A DNA stretch of 64,000 bases from Vanilla planifolia (taxonomy: Eukaryota; Streptophyta; Magnoliopsida; Asparagales; Orchidaceae), in the NCBI GenBank assembly GCA_023846275.1, contig CM043878.1, positions 8,921,501 through 8,985,500 of the forward strand. The letters are read 5' to 3'. The position numbers and the translations under genes were made by a program. Positions 49,233 through 61,700 of the stretch are shown here, one piece after another. The notes below the pieces were generated by a model, which searched no databases, was not told where the DNA came from, and was given only the letters and a program-made list of their open reading frames with translations. Positions within the stretch are counted from its first letter, which is position 1. The number at the start of each line of letters is the position of its first letter.

Positions 49233-52200
49233 TCGAACTCTGTTGTTTAGAATGAAGAATGATTTTCTTCTACTCTTTATTTTGTTAAAAACATTTGACT
49301 ATGGTTTTATGTAGTGTTATGTGATAGGCTCTCTAATTTGTTTCTTTTAATGCAAAAGGTGGATGGGTGTAACCATCACTTGGTGTTGATGTGTTATGAA
49401 GTGCTGATTTTTAAATAAAATGAGTGAGTGGTCTCTTTGGGCTTGTCTCAATGCCATAATCATTGATCGAGAATCATTAATTTCTTAACTTTTATGACCG
49501 CTGTTATGGGTTCATTTTTGCTTGATCGAACAAGTCACCTTTCAACAACCTAACCTCAACATCACATCTTAATTGATTAATTCTCTTACATGGTGTTCGT
49601 ATTAGCATCGCTTGCTTAGTTCGCATTAATGTAGGGCTTGTGCTCGCTTATTTCTTTGATCATACATTGAAATATTGGTTTTGTTGCTCCCGTTGTGTTC
49701 TTGCATATCATGTATTTGTGGACACACATAACCACCTCATGCATTTACTTTCTCACCTACATGTTTAGTTGTATTGTCATTCAATGAATTTGCCCCTTAG
49801 TTGTGTGTCCACATCTTTGTGTGATATTTATCATGCTAGATCTTATGCATTTATATAATAATTATGATAACAATGATAATGCACCCCACACTTCGCATGT
49901 GTTTGTGTAAGTAGTTGCACCAACCTTTGTAATTGAGCATATTACAAATGTCTCATATTCACCTTACAATAAGAACAGTAAAGTATCCACTCTCATACGT
50001 CCATGCACCTTGCAACATGCAACAAGAATAATGCCTACCATGCATTCTCTGACATTTGTCTTGCTTTTACCTTAGTATCAAAAGAATTCAAAACTATTAT
50101 TGGACATATATGCACAAAAAAATTATTTTAAATAAATTCACATATTTTTAACGATACAATAATATAACATTTCTACTTTTTTAAGCAACTAGCTAAAAGT
50201 AGCAATATAAAGAAATAGTAATAGGCATAAGGTATAAGATGTCAAAGATTACGTATGATTATCATGTCTTTAATTTATCATAACATAATTTCATTATAGT
50301 TAAATAGTATCATATATTGACATGCTACCCAATAGTGTATCATCTCTCACAATATTCTTTACATTCCCTTGTTATGTGTCGTTTACACCTTCACATGTTA
50401 ATAATGCATGCAAAGCTATCATGAAACTTAGTGGGTTAGTAACAATATGACATGCGACAATAACAAGTAAAAAAAAACATGATATGCAATAAGTGCATAA
50501 ATATGAAAAATATTAAACAAATTTGTTGTTTAGTTTTTATTATATGGTTTAGCAACCATCTAATCATACTCTCTTTGTAGCCTAATCTTTACTAGATCAA
50601 TTTGTACCTTTCGTGGCATAAGCACCACCCAGGTCATATCACATCTTCTCATGACATCATTGCTACTCTAAATTATACTCAACACATTAGAGCATCCTCA
50701 CCACTTAAAGCTCATAACATATCTTCTAATGGCATTATTACCACGAGTGGCTTTTATCATCCTTTCTCATGATATCATCACCATTGAAGGCTCATATTAT
50801 CTCTCCTCATGGAATCTCTATCACTTAAGGGTATATCTTGCATTCTTGTGGAATCACTATCACCCAAGGCTCTTATCATGCCTTTCATGATATCATAACC
50901 ACTTTAGGCTTTTATCACCTAATTCCTGATAGGGTTACATGTAAGTAATTTAATAAACAAGTAATATATACAAGAACAATATACATAATAATATTAAAGC
51001 GTATATTATTCTATATTTTATTATGTCATGAGTACTTAATAGATTGCATAAATACTTTTTAAATTGTGAAACATTGATGTATTTTATTATTCTTTCTGTC
51101 TCATTTTCTTCCTAGAATTTTATATAAAGTATACATTATATTCACATTTATTTGTAGCTTATATGTTCTATTATGTTTAATACACTTTTGGAGTTTAATA
51201 TTACCTAAAAAAGGCTCTCTATTTGATTGTACATTGAACCATCCGATATAAGAGATTGTTTGATGTAGGTTTAATGCTCACTTTGATCTCTTTTAGATTT
51301 TCATCACACCATTTGACTATCTATCTAATCACTTGATGGTCAAAACCTTTAGTTTAGCTCTTTGTTTATAATACTTGATATCGAAGAGAGTGGGGGTGAT
51401 TGTTATGGGTTTTCACAAGGGAGGAATCACAAAAAAAGGATCAACTCTTAATAGGCTTCTAGGTGGAATGATGTAGGGATGAGTAGTCGTACAATAACTA
51501 TTAAGAGATTGATTTTGGTGTTTATATGGTATGCCATAGTCTTAAGATCTTGATATACATTTTTTAAAAAAAAACACACATAGGTTAAGATAATGTAACA
51601 TAAGAGGACAATATTTTGACATAAAAGACTAAGATATCACATTGTCAAATCATTTGGTCATCCCATCTGATTTATTTCTAAAGCACCTTACTCCAAGCCA
51701 ATGATAATAGATTTTTTTAAAGTTATAGAAGTAAGATAAAGACGACAATGACAAATAATGCTAGAGCAATAAAGTGTGTTTTCTTAAAAATTGAGAATTA
51801 TAACTCAAGAAAGATGCTTCTTTCATAAGAGATTCAATTATATATTTATTACAATATAATAAGGGTATTTTGGTTAATACATATGCATTTATTTAACTCT
51901 CTTTATGTTTTAAGATCTAGTTTTGCATTACATGTTGGCAGCTTAAGCTTAAGCTTAATGACATGCTATCTTATCATCATTCTCATGGGTATCGCTCACC
52001 ATTGTAAGTAGTTAAGCATAAGATCAGGATGAAAAATTATAGTTTAATATTGTGATATAAGAACTTTCAAGACCAATCGTGACGGGCTTCTATAGAAGTG
52101 ACATTATAAGTCAAGGCAATATGAGTTCTTCTCATCCCTAGTTTCAAGATAGATAGGAGTGTGTATTTTAGAGTATTCGCACATTAAGTGAATAAGAACA

Positions 52201-52673
52201 AAAAAAAATTTTACATAATAGACTCATCTTAACATTTTCAAAAAGTATCTAACGCAATCATTTAGTATCTATTTTCACACTAATTTTTCAAAATATTTCA
52301 AAAAATATTGATAATTTCAAATATCTACATTTTGTTAAAGATTAATGTGAAAATATTTAGTAACATGCACATTTCTTAATAAACGTGATAATTATATTTG
52401 AAAAACTCTTACATTTTACAGAAAAAAATTAATTGAACTTTAAGCTAAACAACATTTGAAAGTAATTTATAATTTTACATTTAAGAAATTAAAGAAATAG
52501 AAATTATAAATAGTCAAGTCAACACAGTTGGTTACTTGTTTTGCTGGCAAGCCAATTTGGTTTGCCTGATAAAAAATAAAAAAAATGTACAAGAAAATCT
52601 CAAAATTATATTGATTAAAAAATAATCAATTTAATAAAAGCTTCAGCTCTCTGACGTCGAGCTTTCTAGATTA
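49233..52673. other. Intergenic region with a minisatellite
   Basis: The YTH 3' UTR and poly(A) region occupy the first few hundred bases. The rest is AT-rich without genes, apart from the minisatellite at 50.6-50.9 kb, listed separately. The final 100 bp or so are the 3' flank of the PHT1 gene. Confidence 0.55.
50615..50935 (+). repeat. Minisatellite, 39-40 bp unit, about eight copies
   Basis: A unit of the form ggctcttatcatgcctttca followed by 'tgatatcataaccacttta' recurs with starts at about 50632, 50670, 50709, 50749, 50789, 50829, 50868 and 50907, so the period holds at 38-40 bp. Conserved cores are 'ctcat', 'tcatgatatcat' and 'accactta'. Copies vary, but the register never slips by more than a base. 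Confidence 0.85.
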
Positions 52674-54248
52674 TTAAACCACCTCTTCCTTGCCGCGCTC
52701 CCCTGAGATCTCCTCGAGCGACTTCCCCTTCGCTTCCGGCACCAAAAATGTGCAGAACAACCCAACAAGATTGCAAGCCGCCAGCAAGAAAAGCGAGTTC
52801 CTCACACCGATTCCCGGCGGGTACCCATGGTCTGTGAGCGCCGGGTTCGGATTCTGAGCGAGGAAGAGGAACCCAAAAGATCCTATGATCGCCCCAAGCT
52901 TACCCGCCGCCGCCGATATCCCATGGCAGGTCGACCTCAATCTCGCTGGGAATATCTCCGCCGGCACGATGAAGGTGGTGCTGTTTGGACCGAAATTGGC
53001 GAAGAAGAAGGTGAACCCGTACATCACTACAAAACCGATGTGATGTCCGGGTGAAGTCCAGTACTTGTAGGGAATGGCTAATCCAAGCATGAAGGCGGTC
53101 ATCATCCCAAAGCCCATCATTTGGATGGTGAATCGCCCGATGATGTCGATGAAGACGACGGTGAACCAGTAGCCAGGGACGGTGCCGCAAAGTGCGATGA
53201 GTGTTTGGGCTCGAGCGATGCGGAAGACCTCTTCGAGCGCATTCATGGTGGCACCCTTTGGGATGGCTCCGATGGCGCTGAAGATGTCTTTTTGGAAGAG
53301 GTTCTGGCTGTAGAAGGCGATGTCCAGGAGGAACCATGTGGTGGTGGTGCCCAGAAGGTGGAGCCCGTGGCGGCGGAGGAACTCCCTTGAGAATAGACCG
53401 AAGGTGTTCGACGCATTCTCTGAGAATGCCTCCGGTTTTGGTTCCCTTGCTTCGAACTTTTGATTGAGAACCTTCGACATGTCGGAGGCCGCCTGCTCGG
53501 CGTTCTTCGCAACGAGGGCGGTGTAGCGGGCGGTTTCCGGCATCTTCAGCCGCCAGTAGTACGTGAGGGCGGCGGGGAACGCACCGAACATGAGGATGAT
53601 CCGCCACACGTAGTCAGCAGCCGGGACGGTGGAGGTTATGGGGTCGACGGAGTAGGGAGGGGCTGGAAAGCGGTTTTTGAACACCGCCGAGATGACGATG
53701 GCAAAGACGCCTCCGGCTAGAATGCCGAAGCCCTGCATTGCGAAGACGGCGGCAATGAACGCTCCTCGGGTTTTCTTGTTGGCGTATTCCGACATGATGG
53801 TGGCGGAGAGCGGGTAATCGCCGCCGATGCCGAAGCCGAGCCAGAAGCGGAAGAAGCACAGAGTGGAGATGACGGAGGCGGGGGAGTGGCCGAGGGAGAG
53901 GCCGGAGGCGAGGGAGCAAAGCACCATGAGCATGAGTGTCATGCCATAGACCTTCTTCCGGCCAAGCTTATCGCCAAGCCAGCCGAAGAAGAGTTGTCCG
54001 GATAGAGTGCCGCAGAATGCAACGCCGTTAACGGCGGCGGACACCTGGGGCGGGAGGGACCCTGGAGTCGGCGAACCGTCCACGTGGTAGTAGATCCGCC
54101 CTAGAAGCTTCGTGACGAGGGAGATGCAGAAGAGGTCGTACGCGTCCGTGAAGAACCCCATTCCGGCGATCACAATGGCGGTGAAGTGATACAATTGGGT
54201 CTTCGCCGTGTCGAGGGCATGAAGCACATCAAGCTGCTCCTTCGCCAT
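52674..54248 (-). CDS. PHT1-family inorganic phosphate transporter (intronless)
   Basis: This is a plasma-membrane H+/phosphate symporter, 524 residues in a single exon, stop TAA at 52676-52674. I chose the ATG at 54248 ([13 protein letters not shown]) because it aligns with the start of the paralogue at 32356. The frame stays open for 29 more codons upstream to 54335, but that extension ([13 protein letters not shown]...) is unlike any PHT1 N-terminus and is probably leader. The signature [13 protein letters not shown] is at 142-154. [27 protein letters not shown] and [12 protein letters not shown] supply the conserved substrate and proton residues. The C-terminus ends [13 protein letters not shown], shorter than in the paralogue. 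It lacks the 70-bp intron found there at FAMQ/GFG. A P1BS element lies upstream, which suggests induction by phosphate starvation. Confidence 0.96.
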   Translation of the reverse strand: MAKEQLDVLHALDTAKTQLYHFTAIVIAGMGFFTDAYDLFCISLVTKLLGRIYYHVDGSPTPGSLPPQVSAAVNGVAFCGTLSGQLFFGWLGDKLGRKKVYGMTLMLMVLCSLASGLSLGHSPASVISTLCFFRFWLGFGIGGDYPLSATIMSEYANKKTRGAFIAAVFAMQGFGILAGGVFAIVISAVFKNRFPAPPYSVDPITSTVPAADYVWRIILMFGAFPAALTYYWRLKMPETARYTALVAKNAEQAASDMSKVLNQKFEAREPKPEAFSENASNTFGLFSREFLRRHGLHLLGTTTTWFLLDIAFYSQNLFQKDIFSAIGAIPKGATMNALEEVFRIARAQTLIALCGTVPGYWFTVVFIDIIGRFTIQMMGFGMMTAFMLGLAIPYKYWTSPGHHIGFVVMYGFTFFFANFGPNSTTFIVPAEIFPARLRSTCHGISAAAGKLGAIIGSFGFLFLAQNPNPALTDHGYPPGIGVRNSLFLLAACNLVGLFCTFLVPEAKGKSLEEISGERGKEEVV

Positions 54249-54540
54249 TGTGTTGATCTCCTTCACTTCGCTTCGATTCTGTTCCACCCAATTAAAACAT
54301 ACCTCATAATGGCCATTCCTTTTGCAACATTTCAAAAGATGAAGAAGGATCGGGTTTCGATCATTACCTTTCGTACCGTCGTCGGAGGAAAACTCGTGTT
54401 CTAATCGAGACGGAGAGGGAAGTTCAGCGAAGAAAAGGGAAGAAGAAAGAGAGAAATGTGGATCGGACTGTTAGAATTCAGGGAAGCGGAAGATGAGCTT
54501 TAAGTAGCCCTTCGTTGAAGGAATAGGGAATCTCTTCAGA

Positions 54541-54548
54541 GAATATTC
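54541..54548. promoter_or_regulatory. P1BS element (PHR1-binding site)
   Basis: GAATATTC fits the palindromic P1BS consensus GNATATNC bound by PHR1-type MYB factors in phosphate-starvation genes. It lies 293 bp upstream of the PHT1 ATG, where functional P1BS sites usually occur. An 8-bp degenerate match can arise by chance, but the context is right. Confidence 0.6.
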
Positions 54549-57141
54549 TCAGTATCTTTTCCGATAATTCTGCAGTTTATACTTTCAGTTGAGAGAAATT
54601 CGGAAATAGTTTTACCAGCTATTTTTGAAAAAAATCAAATAATCTTATAGTAGTATATTATACAATTTTTTTATTTTATTTTCTTGTTTTGAATATAAAA
54701 AAAAATAGAATTACACGGATTACTCTATCTATTTTCGTAAAATAAATTATTCTTCAACATGATTATGTCATAGGTTCTTTTAGTTCAAATTTAGGTTGTA
54801 ACATTAACTGATAAAATTAAAATTTTTAATAATATTATGATACGATGAAACAAATATTCAAAATATTTAAATTAAATTCCACATATGAAATACCTTCTTA
54901 TGAACATATTTATTTCTAGTTTCGAACTATTGAATATTGTACATGTCATAAGTAAAAATTAGTTCATATAATCTTTTGTTATTTAATTGTAATATTAACC
55001 TTTTTTATTATAAGTTAATAAAAACTGAATTTATAAATCCTTTTTCATATGTTTAAGTTTTTTAATATTTTTTTATCATGTTTTCATAATTTTTAATGAT
55101 CCAAATATCAAATATTAAAAAAAGTTGTTCAAATAGGTATAAATTAGGTTAAATATATATTTAGATAGGTACTTATTAAAATTAAAATTTTTAAAATTAT
55201 TATGTAATGTTAATTTAGTTGTATATTAATATTTTAATATTATTCTTAATTTATAATTTGAGATTAATCTAATAATCTCATTTATATTAAAAACTATTTT
55301 TAATGTCTTATTCAAAATATTATAACTACTCAGATGTATAATATACTGAAGTTAAAGTATTGTATGTCGATTCTTAATTTATTGTACATATCTTTATGTA
55401 TTTTACACCAATTAGTTTAGGATATCTTCCAATAAATTTATGTATAAAATGTCTAACTATAAATAATATATACAAAATAAAGATATTGTACATTCCTATT
55501 TTAAATGGATGCTTAATGATTATCATTCTTCTATAGATTTACTCAATTTGATTCTCTCTAACATGTTTGAATGAAGCTTGAAACAAAGATTTACAGAATC
55601 ATCATAAACATGAACCTTTTGAGCTTTTTTTTATGCTTGCTTTCATTTGAAATAATTCTAAGTTGTTTCTCATAAAATTCCAATTACTCTGTTGTTATAG
55701 CAAAACTAGTTTCCATCTCTAATCCTTGCTTCAATGTATTTTATCCTTATCCTATTTTAATTATCAATCAAGAAATCATTATTTCAATTATAGATTCTCT
55801 AGAATTTATCTTCATCTTGACTACATCACATACGAAACAAATCCTTAACTTCCTTGCTCATCTTAATTTTTTTTCTTTATCTATCTCTTAGTAGCTCCCC
55901 TAATATAACATCATTTGTTTGTGAAAATAACAATATTCTATTTTTTATTATTAAAATACTTTTGGAGATTTTAAAATTTATTTTAATATATAAACAAAGA
56001 AATTTAGTAAACAAAAGTTTTAAAAATTTATGACATCAAATTGGTGAAGATTTGAGTTTTTATGGAATTAAAGTAATGATTCAAAATTTATAATAATTTA
56101 TTTACAAGTTTCAAAATATACTAAAAATTTGTAGAAGTGTTAAATGGTCTAGAAAAATTATGAAGCTTTTGGTCAAACCTAGAACATATTGCGATAAGTT
56201 TGATAAATTTTTTTTAGCCTAAAAAGGTCGTATGATGGTTATAGAATTTAAGATTTTCTGAAACTTAAGGTAAAATCTTAAATAAATACTTTTATGAATT
56301 ATAATTTTAAAAAATTTGAATTGTTGTAAAAAATTTTGAACATTGGTTGATGGTTGGAGCTTGCTAAAGATATTTAAGTAATATTTCTAAATTTTTAGAC
56401 CTTACATTACTCGAAAATTTCTTAGAAGAATTGAGTTTCATAAGTTTTAAAAATAACAATAATTTATTTTTTTTTTCTAAATCCTTAATTTCTTAATCCT
56501 AAACTTAATGCATGAAATTAGTGAGAAAACTAAAATGTTGATAACCCAATTGACAACCAACTACCAGATTTCAAGAGGTAAGAATACAAAGAGATGTTCT
56601 TTGAAAAGACAATCATTTGAAGGAGATGGGAATCCACAAATGCAAAAGGGCTTTAGTAAAACATATGAGGGAGAGAGACCACACCTTGGGATTTTTTCAA
56701 AAAAATTTTGGAAGTATAAATAAGGGCTAACACTTAGAGGAAGTGAGAGGAGTTGAATGGTGAGAGATTTTACAACCTAACAAGAAAAATGAGAAGAAAA
56801 TCCAAAGATTTTAACAAAATTATCGTGCAGGTACTTTATGGGCAATATAGCAATCGGTAAAGGAAAAAAAAATTACATATTTTGTTATTTTATTTCATGG
56901 CTTAATCATTATTTCAAAATCTTAGGTTAAACATATTGGTATTTATGTGTATATATTTAATATTTATAGTTTGATGTCTAGAGAACTCTTAGAAAGTGAT
57001 ATAAAATGATTAACTTAATTATGATTGTTCATATTATTTGTAATGACTTATTGCCTTTATTTGATTTGACATTTGACTTATTTATATATAAAAATATGTT
57101 ATTATTATAATATTCTTTAATAATGTCTCGTGATAATAATC

Positions 57142-57216
<75 letters not shown>

Positions 57217-57750
57217 AAGATTATTATCAAGGATTAATAAAAAAAGATTCAAAATATGAAAAAATAAATGAATGCTCAAAATGATATTTTTTATTCCAAA
57301 ATGATGGCTTGAGAGATAAGCTAAAAAAAACATTCATTAATGGTGCTTACTCAAAATGGCATGTTCTACAAAATTGACTTAATCTATTATAAAAAAAGTC
57401 GTCTTAAAGAAATTTCTAAATTGAGATAGAAAGATAAGAGCATTAAAATATTTTACATAAAATTTGATACTATTTTACATTACTCTTTCACATATTATTT
57501 TATGTTTATTAATGACCTAACATGTGGTATGATTTAAAATTGTATTATTTAATATATCCATATATATTTTTACCACTAAACTAATAATAATTGGTTCAAC
57601 AAAGTTTTTATCTAAAGAGAAATTTATCTTTATAAATATTATAATTTTTAAGGATTAGTTGAATTTGTTACAATTTGTTGAAAATACCACCCTAAAACAA
57701 CATCATTTAATTATATATATATAAATATAAATATATATTTATATATATCT
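54549..57750. other. AT-rich intergenic region
   Basis: The first few hundred bases are promoter of the PHT1 gene. No gene is supported in the rest; the open frame at 56508-56723 has no recognisable family. Confidence 0.55.
57146..57214. repeat. (TA)n microsatellite, about 34 units
   Basis: The longest dinucleotide run in the window. It creates a meaningless (YI)n stretch in a minus-strand open frame (57082-57333). Confidence 0.97.
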
Positions 57751-57778
57751 CGCCCATTAGCATCGGCTTTCCCAGCGG

Positions 57779-58285
57779 ATGATTGAAGCAAAACAAAAGG
57801 AAAACCTAGCGTTCTTGTGGCGTCGGATTCTGGCATATCGAGGGGTTGGATCCGGTGAAACAAGACAGGCAGAAGGGATGTTCAAGAAAATTGGTGGCGG
57901 CGAAGTGGCCGAATGGCTGGGGAAGGGGTACATTGACGACCACGATTTCCCGACATCCGCGACGCTTGTGACCAGGTTATGAGAAGAACGAAGAGCCTGA
58001 CGGATGAAGACCTTCAAGAGCTCAAGGGATGCCTTGACCTCGGTTTCGGCTTCAACGACGACGAGATCTCCAAGCTCTACAGCTTGCTGTTGGCGCTGTA
58101 GCTCTTCTAGTCCATGAGCCAGAGATTGCTTATGATCCTCATCCGGGAACCACGACGTGGGCAGCCAAACTACAGCTTTTTATCCTCGTGTCCCTCATTG
58201 GAAGATCTAAAGTCCAGGGGACCATGCTGGAGATGTTAAAGCCCGTCTGAAGTATTGGGCACAAGCAGTGGCTTACATAGTTTAG
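57779..58285 (+). pseudogene. Broken DUF1685-family gene
   Basis: A GC-rich island encodes the DUF1685 core KSLTDEDLQELKGCLDLGFG in the frame of 57979, and the family's C-terminal motif DVKARLKYWAQAVA, ending with TAG at 58283-58285, in another frame. Within the core two TAG codons replace expected residues of the conserved 'ALELCYSM' segment (LAL*LF*SMSQR), and a frameshift separates core and tail. A further 5' segment (57779-57982, WLGKGYIDDHDFPTSATLV) is in a third register. Function of DUF1685 proteins is unknown to me. With two nonsense changes and two frame breaks this copy should be inactive. A copia LTR begins 176 bp downstream. Confidence 0.8.
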
Positions 58286-58460
58286 ATTATGCAGCCCGGC
58301 GTACTGTCACCACCACAAGAGTGCTTGCTACAATATGGCTGCTTCGATGAACAATGACATGATCTGCCTATCAAAGCCGAAGACCATTAGAAACATGAGT
58401 TGTGTGAGTATGGATTGCTTTGTTTGTTGGTCATGCAATTGGGATGTTGAGGGGGTCATG

Positions 58461-58743
58461 TGCTTTAGCAAATTTTAAATGTTTAAATAATTTTAAATTT
58501 TAAGTTGAAAGTTATCATATAAATTAGGAACAATTTTTTAGAGAAATAAATATTTAGAAGATTAGTTGCCTATAAAATGATATAATTGTTGTTTAGTTAT
58601 AAGGGTGAATAAAATAAATTTTATTGTTTTGTCTTTCTTAGTCTTAAGGTTTTCGTTGTCATCTTTCAATTTTTTTCAAATAATCTCAAATGCAAGTTTT
58701 TTTTGGTAATTCAAGATCTATTTTATTCAGTTTATTTCTATCA
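58461..58743 (+). repeat. 5' LTR of the copia element
   Basis: This segment matches 62994-63282 throughout, from 'caaattttaa-t-tttaaataa' to 'tttatttc-atca'. A TGGTATCAGAGCTT primer-binding site (complementary to the 3' end of initiator Met-tRNA) follows at 58747. The left end is set by alignment. Confidence 0.85.
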
Positions 58744-61700
58744 AAGTGGTATCAGAGCTTGAAAAAGAAGGTTAAACGCTACACTGTTGGAGGGAGAAGA
58801 GTAAAAAAAACTTTGTTTGAAATGAGGTCTAATAAAGCATAAAATAGTAAAATAAAAAGCAAAAGCTCTTTTTGACCTTTTTCAAAAGCAAAAAGCAATA
58901 TTATTTTTTTGGGGGTTTCGGGTTTTAGAAAGCAGAAAGAAGAAGCAGTTTTTGGAAGTACGGTTTACAGAAAGCGTGGCGTGTAGAAACGAGAAGCAAT
59001 GCATTGTTTGGAAGTGCATTTGTAGAAAGTAGAAGCAGTATTTGGAAGTATGTTTTTATTTAAAATATTTAGAATTGTGCAATATATTGCTCCTATATTG
59101 ATGAATGAAAATTGTGATAATTGGTGTATTTAATTTAAAGCCGTTCTTGGTTCGCAAGACCTTTGAGAGATTGTTATCGATAGTTTTGAAAAATCAAATG
59201 CTATTGAAATAGAGAATAAAATATGAAAAGAAAATTAGAAAAAAGACAAAAGCGGATTATTCTTGATATATTAAGGGATTGATGAAGTCATTTCTGAGAA
59301 AGTTGCAGAAGCGACTACAAGCAGAGAAGTTTGGAATAAACTCAACACAATTTTCAAATGTGTTGAATGTGTGAAGCGTGAACCTCTTCAAATTCTTATC
59401 GGTGATTTTGAGCAGTCAAAGATGAATGAAAATGAGACTATTTTCGATTATGTCTCATGATTAATTGCTATTGTGAACATGATGAAGAGAAATGGAGAAC
59501 AAATTGACAATGTACGTGTGATCGAAAATGTACTTCATTCTTTAACTCTTTTATTTGAGCATATGGTAATAGTAATTGAAGAATCTAAGTCTATTGAAGA
59601 ACTAATAGGTTTCTTACAAACGCATGAGCAACGACTAAAGAAAATGGTTGAAGTTGCACCTATTGATCAAGCATTAGAGTCAAAACTGAATTTGAAAGAA
59701 GAAAATACATTGAAGAAAGAGAACTTAAATTCAAGAGAAAGAGGATGAGGTTCATATCGAGGACGTGGAAGAGGTCATTTCCAAAACAAATCTTAACAGC
59801 AAATTAATCAACTTTACTCAACATGGGCATCAAAGGAATGGTGCTTCTCGAGGTCGACGACAGGGAAGAAATATTGAATGTTCTAATTGTCATAAGTTTG
59901 GTTATTATGCTTTCGATTATTGGCATAAGAATAACTAATCAATTATGTTAAAACATCATGAAAAGAGTCAATATTATTATTAGCTAAAAAAGAGGGTAAT
60001 GAAAGAGAAGATGTATGGTTCATTGACTTAGGAGCAATCAATTATATGTGAAGAAAGAGACATCTATTTGTTATAATTGAAAAGGTACAAGCAAGTGGGA
60101 GTCTTGGAGAAAGAAGAAGAAGAAGAAAAATGAGTTTTCAATTATTTTTTCAGATACATATTTGTTTTTGATATAAAAAGTAATATTCTAAGTCTTGAGC
60201 AATTGATTAAGAAAGGATATATTATACATATGGAGAATTATCTTTTTTTGCAAGATTTAAAAGAAAATAATATTGTTAAAGTGAAGATATCAAAAAAATC
60301 ACATGTTTTCTCTTTAATTAAAGTCAACACGTGAAGCTTGTCATCTTGGGCATCTCTCAAATGATTTTTTGAAATGACATCTAAGGTATGGTCATCTTAA
60401 CTTTGGAGGTTTGAAGTTATTGATAAAAGAAGGAATGATGAATATTCTTCATTTATTGGATGATTCAAATAATATATGTGAAGTTTGTATACTTAGAAAG
60501 TAACATCGTCTACCATTTCAAAAGTATAACACTTGAAGAGCTAAAAGAATATTACAACTTATTCATATGGATATTTGTGGTCCATTAGTACAATTATCTA
60601 ATGGAGATAATAATTATCTTATTATCTTCATTGATGATTTTAATAAAAAATATTGACATATTTATTGAAGACAAATTTGCTGCCATCTCTATATTTAAAG
60701 ATTTCAAATATAAGATCAAAAATGAGAGTGAGTTATTCATTCAAAGCCTTAGATTTGATAGAGATAGTGAGTATATATGAAATGAATTTATTCAATTATG
60801 TAAGCAAGAAGATATATGACATCAACTCACCACAAGTTATACTCCATAACAAAATAGAGTGACTGAATGAAGAAATCGTACTATCCTTGATATGGTAAGA
60901 ACAATAATGAGAGAGAGGGATATGCAAAAAAAAGTTTGGACAGAAGTGGTTACATGTTCAACTTATTTGTTGAATTGTTGTTTTATTAAAGCTGTGTATT
61001 ATATGACTCCACAGGACGCTTGGAATTGACATAAATCAAGTGTTTCACATTTTTACATATTTGATTGTATTGTATATGCACAGGTACCTAATGCACTAAA
61101 GAAAAAACTAGATGATAAATGTAAAAAATACATTTCATTGGATATAGTAAGGAGTCAAAAGCCTATGAACTCTATAACTCTTTAACTAAAAAAGTGATTA
61201 TTAACTATGATTTTGTGTTTGTAGAAGAAGATACTGGAAATAAAAGAAAGAGAAGGATGATAAAGCAATCACAATTGGGCAAGAAGAAAAAATTCAAAAT
61301 CAACAAACACATGATTTGAATTCTCCAACACGCTCTTCCTCAAGAACTACTACAATGCAAAAGATAACACATCTTACTGACTTAAGTAGGAAGATGAAAA
61401 GTCTACAAGAGATATAAGCAAAATTGAGTATTTTAACTTACTATGTTATTTTATTGATAATGAATATATTTCTTATGGTGAGATAGTGTAGGATATAAAT
61501 TGATAAAATATTATAGATAAAATAATATATATAAAAAAGAATAATATATGAGAGTTGGTTGATCTCCCTCTTTAAAAGAAACTCATAAGAGTGAAATAGG
61601 TTTACAAGATCAAGCATAAAACAAATGAGATAGTGGATACATACAAGACAAGACTTATGACAAAAGATTTTAAACAAACATATGGTATAGACTATAATCA

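Noticed and set aside
54249..54335. Extended 553-residue start for the intronless PHT1
   Set aside because: The 29 extra residues do not resemble PHT1 N-termini; the ATG at 54248 aligns with the paralogue.
52827..54404. Overlapping open frames across the second PHT1 gene
   Set aside because: They are shadows of the PHT1 frame, with no independent motif.
57082..57333. Protein with a (YI)n repeat
   Set aside because: It is the translation of a TA microsatellite.
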